Source: Acidobacteriota bacterium (GTDB taxonomy: Bacteria; Acidobacteriota; Blastocatellia; Pyrinomonadales; Pyrinomonadaceae). From it: a DNA stretch of 40,243 nucleotides. A model generated the notes under the pieces. The model had not been told where the DNA came from. It saw only the letters and a program-made list of their open reading frames with translations, and made no database searches. The DNA is taken from positions 1 through 40,243 of the forward strand of contig JAKOVX010000009.1 in NCBI GenBank assembly GCA_029781855.1, read 5' to 3'. The first letter of the stretch is position 1; each line of letters begins with the position of its first letter. Shown here in pieces: positions 16,750-24,914 of the stretch. Position numbers and translations under genes: made by a program.

Positions 16750-18209
16750 CCACATTACGGCTACGGACGATTTGGATCGATGCGACCGGCGGCACTGTTG
16801 ATCGTGCCCCCTTCGAACAGCGCGCGCTCGTGCTGGAGGAATATTCTGAGGTTTCTGGAATCGCGGATATTGTCCGCGCAAAGGCCGTAGTCTTTCGCTT
16901 TTCAACGATGCATCAGGGGCAATTTACAAAGTGGCTAAGGGAAGACGGTGAATTGCTTTTAAACCACGGAGTGCAACTGTACGTCTTGGCGGACAACGAT
17001 ATTGACCACCAATGGTGTCGCCAATACTTGATTTCGATCGGCCTTTCGGCGTCAGTGCAGCTGAAGTTGAATCCCGAGGTCCACGAACTGGCAGAGCCGA
17101 TTTGCCGGTGCCCTACCGAACCGATAGCCAACGACCACCTTAAAATCTCTGGCATGTCGATAGATCCGCTGTTCGCGACTTTCCTCAAGCGCGCATTCTA
17201 TGATTGTGATTCGTTGCTAATCCAAGAGCTAGCTGGCGGCCGAACCGCCACAGTCGCCAGCGCGCACGTGAGGTTTCGTGATTCGATCGTCGGTCCGAGA
17301 CCGCTACCTTTCTTTGTCAAGTTTGGTGATGTCAACAAAATACGGGAGGAGTTCGATAACTATAATCAATATGTGGCGCACTACATTCCGTTTAGCTTGC
17401 GACCGCAACTTGACATCGATCGCTGCATCCGTGGTCCATCGAAAGGCCTATTAGTTGGAAAGTTCGTCACGCGGTCCGAGCCATTGCTCGATGCGCTTCG
17501 ACGAGGTGCAGGCGTACAGCCTATACATTCTCTCTTTGAGGAGACGCTTAGTGGTTGGCGTCTTCAGGCATACGAAGGGCGGGCCGGCAGCGAAGTAACG
17601 CAAACGTTTGAAACTGAATTGGGAGGCCTCTTTCGCCCCGATCAGATGCCTGACGGCCGTTTTGAATTGGCGAAAAGCTTGGGGGCCACTAAAACTCCAG
17701 ACGAACTTAAATCTGCACTCCTGGCACTTCCTGCACGCACGTACCTGCGTTCCCCAATGCACGGAGACCTCCACTGCGGAAATGTCCGGGTGCGTGGCAT
17801 TGATTCAATCCTGATAGACTTTCAGCTAGTTCGAGATGGGCCGCTTGTAGTGGACCCAGCATGTTTGGAGGTAAGCCTCGTATTTTCGGCGGCTGGCGAT
17901 GTAAATGACCATTGGCTAGAGTTAGTCGACAAGCTCTATCAACCCGAATACTTGGTCCATCCGCCACCACCGGCAAATGAGCCATCAAACCGAGAATGGC
18001 TTTGGTCGGCGATAAGGCAGATTCGCTTGATCGCTTTCGGTTGCGAGAAATCATCAGGCGAATACAAAACTGCTTTAGCTTATTGCCTGCTTCGTCGGGC
18101 GAGATTCAATGAAGACGATTCGGACGACGCACGGCGAAGTAATGAGGAGGAACGGGCAGCGTATGCTTATGTGGTTGCTGAGCGATTGATCGCTGAACTT
18201 CAAAGGTAG
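16746..18209 (+). CDS. APH/kinase-fold phosphotransferase linked to the ubiquitin-like operon
   Basis: A 487-residue protein starting at ATG 16746 in ATGA overlap with the E1 gene. Residues 1-130 form a separate alpha/beta N-terminal domain (alternating strands such as AKAVVFRF and GVQLYVLADND). From about 135 the protein is kinase-like: a VAIK-like lysine in PFFVKFGD (K192), the catalytic loop MHGDLHCGN (H339, D341, N346), and the metal-binding aspartate in ILIDFQ (D358). This is the APH/choline-kinase signature, so ATP-dependent phosphotransfer is likely. A similar domain has been described as a ternary-complex-associated domain in predicted conflict systems (from memory). Its place inside the operon suggests that it modifies the Ubl, the E2 or a target. 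Confidence 0.75.
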   Translation: MTTLRLRTIWIDATGGTVDRAPFEQRALVLEEYSEVSGIADIVRAKAVVFRFSTMHQGQFTKWLREDGELLLNHGVQLYVLADNDIDHQWCRQYLISIGLSASVQLKLNPEVHELAEPICRCPTEPIANDHLKISGMSIDPLFATFLKRAFYDCDSLLIQELAGGRTATVASAHVRFRDSIVGPRPLPFFVKFGDVNKIREEFDNYNQYVAHYIPFSLRPQLDIDRCIRGPSKGLLVGKFVTRSEPLLDALRRGAGVQPIHSLFEETLSGWRLQAYEGRAGSEVTQTFETELGGLFRPDQMPDGRFELAKSLGATKTPDELKSALLALPARTYLRSPMHGDLHCGNVRVRGIDSILIDFQLVRDGPLVVDPACLEVSLVFSAAGDVNDHWLELVDKLYQPEYLVHPPPPANEPSNREWLWSAIRQIRLIAFGCEKSSGEYKTALAYCLLRRARFNEDDSDDARRSNEEERAAYAYVVAERLIAELQR

Positions 18210-18219
18210 TAGCCGGAGT

Positions 18220-18774
18220 ATGTCATCGGAACGTGATCGAAAACGAGCGTTTGCCTTAAGCGGTCGCGCAGACGTGCGCGATGCGGCCCTTGCCATGCTG
18301 CGCGAACCGGGTGACGGTGCCCTCGTTGTTCGTGGCCGTCCGCGATGGTTCATATTGAAGTGTCCGTGCGGTTGCGGCGACGACATAAGCATCAACCTCG
18401 ATTCCCGAACTGGGCCGGCATGGCGGTATTATCAGGACAAACATGGATTCACTTTGTTCCCGTCAATTTGGCGGGAAAGCGGATGCAGGAGCCACTTCAT
18501 TATCTGGGCGAACAGAATTCTTTGGTTCGATGGCTATGACGACGAGCCAGACGAGTCAGATCTTGAGCAGACTGTCCTGAGTGCACTCAATTTGGACGAG
18601 CGTCACTTCGCTGAAATCGCACAAGAATTGGATCAGATTCCGTGGGCCGTTCTTGCCGCTGCACGCGGACTTGTGCGGAAAGGTTTGGCAGAGGAAACGG
18701 ACAGAGAACATGGAGGTTGGTTCAAGAGGCGTTGGGCCGGGGCACCCGGCTTTTGGCATACCGAGGTTCTGTAA
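18220..18774 (+). CDS. DUF6527-family protein of the ubiquitin-like operon
   Basis: A 184-residue protein 10 bp after the kinase gene with a CCGGAG site. Residues 40-100 carry the DUF6527 pattern: KCPCGCGDDISINL (C48, C50, C52), PAWRYY, then GCRSHFIIW (C89, S91, H92). The Cys cluster points to a bound zinc. The C-terminal half has winged-helix-like spacing (LGLxE-like helices around IAQELDQIPWAVLAAARGLV). DUF6527 proteins recurrently accompany bacterial Ubl/E1/E2 operons, and a Ubl-processing peptidase role has been proposed for some (from memory). If so, this operon has two candidate proteases. It is the last gene of the operon. Confidence 0.75.
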   Translation: MSSERDRKRAFALSGRADVRDAALAMLREPGDGALVVRGRPRWFILKCPCGCGDDISINLDSRTGPAWRYYQDKHGFTLFPSIWRESGCRSHFIIWANRILWFDGYDDEPDESDLEQTVLSALNLDERHFAEIAQELDQIPWAVLAAARGLVRKGLAEETDREHGGWFKRRWAGAPGFWHTEVL

Positions 18775-18804
18775 GTGGCTAAAGCAGCACTTTCTTCATC
18801 ACGA

Positions 18805-19485
18805 TTACAAGGGATGTGTAAACTCAAACGGTTTCACGATATGTCGCCGATAGCGAAGAGAGTCGGCGCCTATTGATTGAAGACCAACTTGTTTCCGCTT
18901 GGCGTTGACCAGCCGAAGAAGGTTAAGCATCTGTTGCCGCACTGGCGCGTATGGTTCGAAGGGAATGGCAAAGAGATCGGCCGCCAATTGCTGGCCCGAG
19001 CGCCGTGTGGCTGCATCAAGAAAATACGCTTTCAGCTCTTGATAGCTGTCCCGCCCAATCTGCACGCGAGCTCGCCAATGGCCATCGGGGTTGGGCGCTA
19101 CTGCTGGATCAATTCGCCGTAGGTAGCCGCCCTGCTGAACGCCGATCGAATAGCCCATGAATTTAATGGGTACTCGCCGAGCGTCACGGATATTGGTCGA
19201 CTCATCGTCGTAAAACGGATGGTGACCATGCGTGGCGAGTAGAACGAACGTTCGCTCGAATCGCAAGTAATGAATGTTTGCTATGCCCACCGACTTGCGG
19301 CGTGCCCGCGATTGCCGCGACATACCGATTCCGTATTTGTGGATCAGCTTCTGATCGACTAGGTTCGGGTCTTTGCCACCGGGAATACACCCCTGGACAT
19401 AGAACCAATACCCATGTGCAAGGTACTGGACAGCGAGCTGTTGAACAAAGCCGGTCGGCGACGCGGCGACACATCGGTACTGCAT
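18805..19485 (-). CDS. Unrecognised 226-residue basic protein
   Basis: Start chosen at ATG 19485 (MQYRCVAASPTGFVQQLAVQ); the frame is open further upstream to 19704, but that part overlaps palindromic repeats. Conserved-looking segments are GYWFYVQG, KLIHKYGIGMS, RARRKSVGIANIHYLR, FVLLATHGHHPFYDDE and PFEPYAPVRQQMLNLLRLVN. It is rich in Arg/Lys and aromatic residues, which suits nucleic-acid binding. I have an impression of similar multicopy hypothetical proteins in planctomycete genomes, which would suit a mobile-element passenger, but I cannot name the family. No ribosome site is evident. It lies downstream of a long hairpin-rich region on the same strand and points toward the DUF6527 gene. 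Confidence 0.55.
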   Translation of the reverse strand: MQYRCVAASPTGFVQQLAVQYLAHGYWFYVQGCIPGGKDPNLVDQKLIHKYGIGMSRQSRARRKSVGIANIHYLRFERTFVLLATHGHHPFYDDESTNIRDARRVPIKFMGYSIGVQQGGYLRRIDPAVAPNPDGHWRARVQIGRDSYQELKAYFLDAATRRSGQQLAADLFAIPFEPYAPVRQQMLNLLRLVNAKRKQVGLQSIGADSLRYRRHIVKPFEFTHPL

Positions 19486-19605
19486 AACCCAGCGATCGCG
19501 CCCACCAGCTAACTTGCTTCCGAGCGCCACGTAACTCCGCGCAAAGATGGGACTGATTACGGCCAGTCCCCAGCCGAAAAACCTGCACAGAACGGCCACG
19601 AGTTC

Positions 19606-19813
19606 GGCGTGCAACTTTCTTCCAAGTTGCACGCCGCTAAATTTATAGGCGTACCGCTCCGCAAAACCGTCAGAAGAACCAAGCGTGTGCCCAGCACACG
19701 CCAACCATCAGCTCATCACCATAGGCGCAAGCCTTCCCAGGCTTGCCGCCTACAGTCACTTGGATTCCAACCAAGGAAAACCGCCGTGCCTACTTCCCGT
19801 AGGAAGCAGGCAC
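19606..19813. repeat. Cluster of four strong palindromes (REP-like)
   Basis: There are four near-perfect hairpins in 208 bp. GGCGTGCAACTT/AAGTTGCACGCC (19606-19635) has a 12-bp stem. GCGTGTGC-cca-GCACACGC (19683-19701) has 8 bp. GGCGCAAGCC/GGCTTGCCGCC (19724-19750) has one bulge. GTGCCTACTTCC/GGAAGCAGGCAC (19786-19813) has one mismatch. These resemble the short palindromes scattered through planctomycete genomes. Their order upstream of the 226-residue gene also allows a structured leader RNA. Confidence 0.7.
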
Positions 19814-20445
19814 GACGATCGACTCATTCAATCAGCAAACTACCAGTCGGCCCTTTCGTTGTGGCATGTGTCCCCGGCACCACCCGTAGGACGCCAACGA
19901 ACCGCGAGTGCCTTCCCGCGACATTCGCCCAGCCTCGTACGACTGACTTGCGTCATTCGCACTGCTGGCTTCTACTTGAGCCCCACTCCCAGACTTCAGG
20001 ATTTGAATCATCCGCCCGACCAGGCGGACACCGGCGACCAAGCCGGCCCCTAAAGTCCTTCCTGCGTTAGCCATGTCCTTCGCATTCTGGTTCACGTGAC
20101 TAGCGGGTGTGATCCCGCAGGCTGTTGGCTGTATGTCCGACCTCCCAGTGCGGCATACTCTCGGCACCGCCGGCGCCCGTGCGCGCGGCGAGCCATTTCA
20201 GGGGGCAGAAGAAAGAAGCTCCTCCCTTACCGCTCAGCCAAAGCCGTTTCGTCGTCGTTCGCGAACGTATCCGCGAACGAGCGTTTCGGCGTCGTCTCCC
20301 AGAACACTGACCCGCAAGCTCTTTCGAGCCTTTCGTGGTTGAGCTATTCGCCGTCGGTTTTTTGGACCGATCGCCGAGGATTGTCATTTCCCCGGTTCCG
20401 TGTGTCGCCACAAGGAAGCTCCCCACGCGGGCACACGTTGAACGA

Positions 20446-20626
20446 TCCGCCAGTGGCGGACCGAACCCCGTGGGCGGATTTGTCGCTCGCCGAAGCGAGT
20501 GACTCACCGACTTTGAAACATGACGGGTCGCTGAATCAGCGACTCTGTCCGCATCGCCCTTGTTCGCAAAGCGATGACTATCGGATAGAACAACGAGATT
20601 GATCGTCTGACACACAAAGTCAGACG
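20446..20626. other. Tandem hairpin array
   Basis: Five stem-loops follow each other within 181 bp: 20446-20460 (TCCGC/GCGGA), 20482-20503 (GTCGCTCGC/GCGAGTGAC with one G-T pair), 20526-20545 (GGTCGCTG/CAGCGACT), 20552-20576 (CATCGC/GCGATG) and 20604-20626 (CGTCTGAC/GTCAGACG, 8 bp perfect). Further hairpins lie at 20103-20118 and 20256-20279. No credible gene overlaps. The density suggests a structured RNA, or DNA hairpins used by a mobile element. Between 19820 and 20440 I see only these weaker hairpins. Confidence 0.55.
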
Positions 20627-20685
20627 GATTACTTCGTTGAGCCTCCGTCGAGCACGGACAAGCCACTCTCATGGCAATCCGGCTC
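20623..20685 (-). ncRNA. Group II intron domain V/VI-like hairpins
   Basis: On the minus strand, 20685 to 20650 folds as GAGC-CGGA, an inner GCCAU-GAGA-GUGGC stem with a GNRA tetraloop, a two- to three-base 3' bulge, then UCCG-U-GCUC. This matches the layout of group II intron domain V, including the AGC triad at its foot. Directly after it, 20649-20623 pairs GACGGA with UCCGUC around an A-containing bulge (GUAA), as domain VI with its branch-point A would. The usual reverse transcriptase is absent and the fold is two bases longer than canonical, so it would be a degenerate or derived intron. The call comes from folding by eye. Confidence 0.35.
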
Positions 20686-20882
20686 TACTGGTGCAGCGCG
20701 TGATGGGCGGTTAACTCCATCCTCTTGGGCCAGTTGGTGACTGACCCAGCTAAGTACGCTGCCTGATTGAAAAAGACACTGCCAAATGTTGGTGAACGTG
20801 ACAGTCGCAGGACCGATCCTTCGATCCTACTACCTCTACTTATAGGTGAGGCTGCCCAAGCGTCCCATAGAAACGATTGTTG

Positions 20883-20987
20883 CTTCAATGATTTGAAGTT
20901 CCGCCAGCCCCTCGTCCGCGAATAGACGCCGCACCGCTACCAGGCGTCGGCAAGGTGACTTGCCGCGTGGCTATTCGCGGAGGGCTG
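20883..20987. ncRNA. Three-way junction RNA fold
   Basis: CAGCCC (20905-20910) and TCCGCGAATAG (20915-20925) pair with CTATTCGCGGA (20971-20981) and GGGCTG (20982-20987), a 17-bp bulged stem. It encloses ACGCC/GGCGT (20926-20930/20943-20947) and GGCAAG-gtga-CTTGCC (20949-20964). A further hairpin CTTCAA/TTGAAG lies at 20883-20898. On the minus strand this junction opens with GTGCAGCCC, close to the GUGYG start of group II introns, 300 bp before the domain V-like element. Function and strand are unproven. Confidence 0.45.
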
Positions 20988-21236
20988 CACGTGGCAGTCG
21001 CGTTGCAGAAATTGAGCTGTGGCGTGGCGGCAGCGTTGCAGGTTGCCCGAGCCGGCGTGGCAACCGCGTTGCAGAATTGGTCACCGTAAGCCCATGGCGA
21101 AGTGCTAACAAATCGAGGTCGTTCACGTTTTGGTTATCGATGCCGTTAGCTGATCCCGTGGCAAAGAGATCCTGATCAAAGTAAATGAGCAAAGGGGGAC
21201 TGCTTTGAAATCTCTGTGGCTATGTTAGGTCGCGGT

Positions 21237-22676
21237 TTATACGGCCCGCTGGCTAAAGAACCGCTTACGAAGGTGCTCCACACAAACGGCTGTTGCCCTT
21301 TCCTGGGCTTGCTGTGGCGGTGTTCCGCCCTGCCGAAAATCCTCGAACGTTTGCCGCAGTAAGACATCGAACTCGGCCCGACCAGCGCCGCGAAGGAACT
21401 CCAGAAATTCCGTCTCGCTCCTTGGCCCGGCGGTTTCGCGGCGATCGGTAAAGCGTTGCAGCTCCTCGACGAGCTTCTTGGCAACCGGTGACGCGATCCG
21501 CTGTTCTTCCTCTCGTTTGCAGGCCCACCACCAATCGGGCGGCATGCGGCCGTTCTCAGTTGCTTCTCGCAAGTTGTCCATGAAGTAGGCTTGCGGACTT
21601 TTCTTGAAGAAACGCAAGCCGTGGCGTTCTTTGGCCGCCAGCGTGATGTCGGCCCATTGCTGAACAAGGTTATGCTTATAATGTTTGGCGACCCAGCCGA
21701 TCGTCCGATCGTCGAGCCCAATCGAGTGCAGGGGCTCGAAAATCGGAAGCGATCTAATTGATTCGCTATCCAGGCGCGATGACATCTTCCGGTACGCCGG
21801 TCCGCGGCGCAAACGCAATGCTGACCCACCATCGTCGCGGTCCACGAACAATTGCCGCGTGTCGACGGGCTCTGCAGCGTGGATAATGCCGCATCCGCCA
21901 AGGCGCTCTACGGTCCGTTTGACCTTCTGTTTCAGATTTCGCCGAGCAATCGTCTCCGAGAAGCCAAGCACATTTACAGCCAGCGTCTGCAGATCAATCC
22001 AATGCGTCCATTCCCGCCGCCAAAAAATCTTAGCCAGGAACAGGTAGAGCCGGCGCGATGCTGGATCAAGTTGCCGGTAAATGTTCAAGTCGAAGCTCAG
22101 ACACGAGCGTGAGCCGGAGCAGTATTCAAAGAACAGTGGATCCCAGATGATCCGCCAAGCTCGCGATGACAACGGGTCGACCGGCAGGCTATAGCTCAGA
22201 AAACCGAAACCCGTTTCCCGATGTTCATCGCGGCTCGGATCGTAAAAGCCATCGCAATGATAGCTCGTTGCCGCGAGGCGCTTGAGTGATTCGCGGAATC
22301 CGCGATAGGCGCTGCCACCGCGGTCGGATCGGGTGTCGATGCAGCCCAAGTGCCGGAGAATGAAATGCGGAGTCGCATACAGCTCCGCCGATGGTTGTGG
22401 CTGTCTAAAAGTAAGCCCAAGTAGTCCCCACAGAAAAAATTCATCACCAGGAAGAAGACCAAACGGCGCAGCGACTGTCGCGACGGACCTTTGCCGCTTT
22501 CCATTGGCACCGACGAACTGAAACGAGCTGCGGTGTAACAAAGACTTCGTCGAGCAATCGAGCGGAGATAAGGCGTGTTCGACAAGCGTCAGTTGACCAA
22601 GGCCCTTGGATACACTCGGCAGCGCGCCATTTGCATGTAGCCGTTTGATGCGGAGTTTTGCATTCGTGCCTCTCAC
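21237..22676 (-). CDS. RepA-type plasmid replication initiator
   Basis: A 479-residue protein from GTG 22676 (no ATG is available near the start). The N-terminal part follows the replication initiator protein A pattern: LTLVEHALSPLD, then GLLPGDEFFLWGLLGL, LRHLGC, YRGFRESLKRLAATSY and FGFLSYSLP, leading to a winged-helix-like segment with WRIIWDPLFFEYC, LDPASRRLYLFLAKIFWRR and LAVNVLGFSETIARRNLKQK. The C-terminal 170 residues are helical and charged. Such proteins bind iterons and open plasmid origins. Its presence says that part of this island derives from a plasmid or is an integrative element able to replicate. Confidence 0.75.
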   Translation of the reverse strand: MRGTNAKLRIKRLHANGALPSVSKGLGQLTLVEHALSPLDCSTKSLLHRSSFQFVGANGKRQRSVATVAAPFGLLPGDEFFLWGLLGLTFRQPQPSAELYATPHFILRHLGCIDTRSDRGGSAYRGFRESLKRLAATSYHCDGFYDPSRDEHRETGFGFLSYSLPVDPLSSRAWRIIWDPLFFEYCSGSRSCLSFDLNIYRQLDPASRRLYLFLAKIFWRREWTHWIDLQTLAVNVLGFSETIARRNLKQKVKRTVERLGGCGIIHAAEPVDTRQLFVDRDDGGSALRLRRGPAYRKMSSRLDSESIRSLPIFEPLHSIGLDDRTIGWVAKHYKHNLVQQWADITLAAKERHGLRFFKKSPQAYFMDNLREATENGRMPPDWWWACKREEEQRIASPVAKKLVEELQRFTDRRETAGPRSETEFLEFLRGAGRAEFDVLLRQTFEDFRQGGTPPQQAQERATAVCVEHLRKRFFSQRAV

Positions 22677-22736
22677 ACGCGAAAGCGTAACCGGCGCTAG
22701 CCGCTTCGCGCAATCCGTTTTCTTTCGGCATTAGCG

Positions 22737-23024
22737 TCAGGAGCGGCATCGACTTTCCGAAGGGAGCATGATCGTTGTCACGGAACGGTCGGCTTCGGTC
22801 ACAATCCAGAAGCGCTTTCCATTGCTGGCCAAGTGGACCGAGCTGACTTGATAGCCGTGCTCTACCGACAACTCGTTCTCCCACCATTCCTCCATCGGCA
22901 GTAATCCCCATTCGCCGTTTGCATGGGATCGCAGTCCGTTTAGAGCATCCAGGTAGGTGAGCATCGCCCTCGCCTTACATGTAATTGTAATTCTGCCCAG
23001 TGGGAATCGTGGTCGTCCGTCCAT
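22737..23024 (-). CDS. Small plasmid-type conserved protein
   Basis: A 95-residue protein from ATG 23024 (an in-frame GTG at 23036 is an alternative). It reads GRITITCKARAMLTYLDALN, then HANGEWGLLPMEEWWENELS, and ends with RFWIVTEADRSVTTIMLPSE. I recognise this pattern (ITPGAL, GDWG, NE, WxITEADRSxTTxLLPE) from small hypothetical proteins common on plasmids and islands, but no function is known to me. It is transcribed with the RepA gene, 60 bp upstream of it. The closing segment is the best conserved part. Confidence 0.65.
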   Translation of the reverse strand: MDGRPRFPLGRITITCKARAMLTYLDALNGLRSHANGEWGLLPMEEWWENELSVEHGYQVSSVHLASNGKRFWIVTEADRSVTTIMLPSESRCRS

Positions 23025-23036
23025 AGTTTGGATCAC

Positions 23037-23484
23037 TTCTAAATCAACTTGATTATGTTATGGGCCAAACGGTAACCGACGTTGCATCCGATTCTCAGGC
23101 CGAACAGCGACCCGCGGTGCGTGGTTGCAATGTCAATACGGCCGCAACGGCGTGCCTGGCAAATAACCAAATGGTTTTGCAGTTCTACGTCCACTATTGG
23201 ACTACCTGACCGCAAAGTCCAAATCGGTTTGGCTGGCCAGATTTTGAGGGGTTTGTCAGCAAACAGACGTTGCTGACCGGACCGGGTGCAGATAAGTGGG
23301 GAGATCGACAGAAAACGTCGGCGATGAGCCGAGCGGTCGGGTACAATCTCTGCTGGCTAGAAGCGTCAGTCAACCCTATGCGACTAGCCAATTTGCGTCA
23401 AATCCCCGTCGTCCTTGTCTTATCGCGGATCCGTTTTTTTGAATCGCATTTCCGTTTCTGGAAGTTCGCCGGTTGTAGAAGGCT
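23037..23484. other. Divergent intergenic region
   Basis: About 450 bp between the leftward plasmid-type genes and the rightward sigma-factor operon, with no convincing gene. It must hold both promoters. Small inverted repeats such as CCAAATCGGTTTGG (near 23218) are visible, but no clear iteron set next to RepA. Confidence 0.45.
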
Positions 23485-24276
23485 ATGGCCGATTCATCCT
23501 CCCTTCAGCCTGACTCCTTGCCAAAATCCGGGGGTGTTGCGCCACTCACGCAGCGCAGGCGGGGCGGAGGCGCGTACGCTCGGCCGTCCGATGTCGAAAC
23601 TGAGATAGCCAAGACAATCGCGACTGATCCGTCGACATGGCCGCTGACGACTCTCAAAAGCGAAACCCTAGTCTATTTAGCACGCCGGTTTCAGAGCCGC
23701 AACGACCACGGTTTGATTGGAAAACTGATCGAGTGTCTCGGCAAACGGGTCGCACAAATTGCGCGCGATTTCTCGTCAGGTCTTGCCAAATCGGTTGCAG
23801 AAGAGTTCGCAATTGAGATTGCCGAAGAGGTAAACCTATTGATATTTGCCCAAACGGCAAGCCGTCAAAGCGAGTTTCTCGAATGCGCTTTCCGCACCGC
23901 AGTACAACGCCGCTCGATCAACAAACGGGCGAAGCTTCGGGATCGACTAAACCATGAAAAATGCGAGTCGTTATTACCGGCAATCGAGTCGGACGGCGAG
24001 GAGATCGGAATCGTGGCCTCCCACGAAGACAGAGAGCCGGGACCTGCGGAAAGGGCGATGAAATCGGACATGATCCGTAGAGGGCTTGAGGCGGTGTCGA
24101 ACCCTCTACATCGGGAGGCGATTATTCTTCATTACCTTAAGGGTTGGCCAATAAAAGAGGAGGACGAGACAGTACCAACTCTCAGCACGCATTTCGGAAA
24201 GACGGACCGGCAGATCAGGATCTGGCTTGCCAAAGCTCGTAGCGAGATGCGTGCTGCTCTGGGAGATGCGATATGA
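23485..24276 (+). CDS. Sigma-70-like factor
   Basis: A 263-residue protein from ATG 23485. After a Pro/Arg/Gly-rich start, residues 70-140 resemble sigma region 2 (helical; AKSVAEEFAIEIAEEVNLLI in the position of the core-binding helix). Residues 190-260 resemble region 4, with NPLHREAIILHYLKGWPI and a helix-turn-helix TLSTHFGKTDRQIRIWLAKA followed by RSEMRAAL. Overall it looks like a divergent ECF-type sigma factor. It is coupled by ATGA to the next gene and heads the operon that leads to the peptidase-helicase fusion. It may activate the downstream genes on a signal. Confidence 0.65.
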   Translation: MADSSSLQPDSLPKSGGVAPLTQRRRGGGAYARPSDVETEIAKTIATDPSTWPLTTLKSETLVYLARRFQSRNDHGLIGKLIECLGKRVAQIARDFSSGLAKSVAEEFAIEIAEEVNLLIFAQTASRQSEFLECAFRTAVQRRSINKRAKLRDRLNHEKCESLLPAIESDGEEIGIVASHEDREPGPAERAMKSDMIRRGLEAVSNPLHREAIILHYLKGWPIKEEDETVPTLSTHFGKTDRQIRIWLAKARSEMRAALGDAI

Positions 24277-24905
24277 ACACAAGCAAAACTGATCAGGAAA
24301 GGCTCGATCGTATTCTGGACGAAATCATGCTCCGCGAATCGGAACCAACTCACGAGGCACTGCTTCGGTGGTGCAGGCAATATCCGGAACTCCGAGAGGA
24401 ACTGGCCACGTTTTTTGCTACTTGGGCTATTCAAAAGGAAGAGGCTGAGCGCCCGGCAATCGACGAAGATCGTGTTGCAAGCAGAATGGTCAGTCATGCC
24501 CTGAACTTGCTTTATCAGCGTGCACGTGGGCCAGCAGTGGCAGCGGAACCAAGTGCAGAGACACGACTTCATAGGATGGTCAAAGCGTCAGGAGTCGCAG
24601 AGGATAAGTTGATGGCCGAATGCAATCTGGACGAAACACTGCTCGCAAAGCTCGACCGCCACCTGATTGTCTTCGAGAGCATTCCGCGGATTTGCATTCA
24701 AAAGCTTTCAAAGGCGTTGCACCGTGCAGTGGAAGAGGTCTCTCGGACCATCAAAGGAGATCCAATTCCACTTTCAGCCTACAAGTCAAAGGGAAAACCA
24801 ACGCTTCGGCAAGAGACGTTCCTGGATGCCGTCGCAGCGTCTGATTTATCCGACAGTGACAAAAGAGAATGGGAACGAGTCGTTTCGATCGACAAGCCGG
24901 GCTAA
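24273..24905 (+). CDS. Sigma-partner-like hypothetical protein
   Basis: A 210-residue soluble protein overlapping the sigma gene (ATGA). The N-terminus LDRILDEIMLRE, then LLRWCRQYPELREELATFFA, resembles proteins that follow sigma factors in many bacteria, where a short helical domain binds the sigma factor. The centre (MVKASGVAEDKLMAECNLDE) and C-terminus (TFLDAVAASDLSDSDKREWE) are helical. There is no membrane segment. Sigma, partner and ImmA/IrrE peptidase in a row suggests that the peptidase cleaves this partner to free the sigma factor, as ImmA does with phage repressors. That is inference from order. Confidence 0.6.
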   Translation: MNTSKTDQERLDRILDEIMLRESEPTHEALLRWCRQYPELREELATFFATWAIQKEEAERPAIDEDRVASRMVSHALNLLYQRARGPAVAAEPSAETRLHRMVKASGVAEDKLMAECNLDETLLAKLDRHLIVFESIPRICIQKLSKALHRAVEEVSRTIKGDPIPLSAYKSKGKPTLRQETFLDAVAASDLSDSDKREWERVVSIDKPG

Positions 24906-24914
24906 GAAAACACC

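Noticed and set aside
18805..19704. Longer 299-residue version of the 226-residue protein
   Set aside because: The extra N-terminus would be encoded by a 12-bp palindrome and repeat DNA; the conserved-looking protein begins at MQYRCVA.
19832..20167. 111-codon minus-strand frame (MANAGRTLGAGLVAG...) upstream of the 226-residue gene
   Set aside because: Possible small protein, but its end is arginine/glycine-rich and it lies in the structured region; not enough support to call a gene.
20100..20672. 190-codon minus-strand frame and several overlapping plus-strand frames over the hairpin array
   Set aside because: They translate stacked hairpins, lack ribosome sites and show no protein-like composition.
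20960..21110. Three loosely similar CGTTGCAGAATT-like segments that looked like a short repeat array
   Set aside because: Units are irregular in length and sequence, with no constant spacer; not a CRISPR array and too weak for an iteron call.
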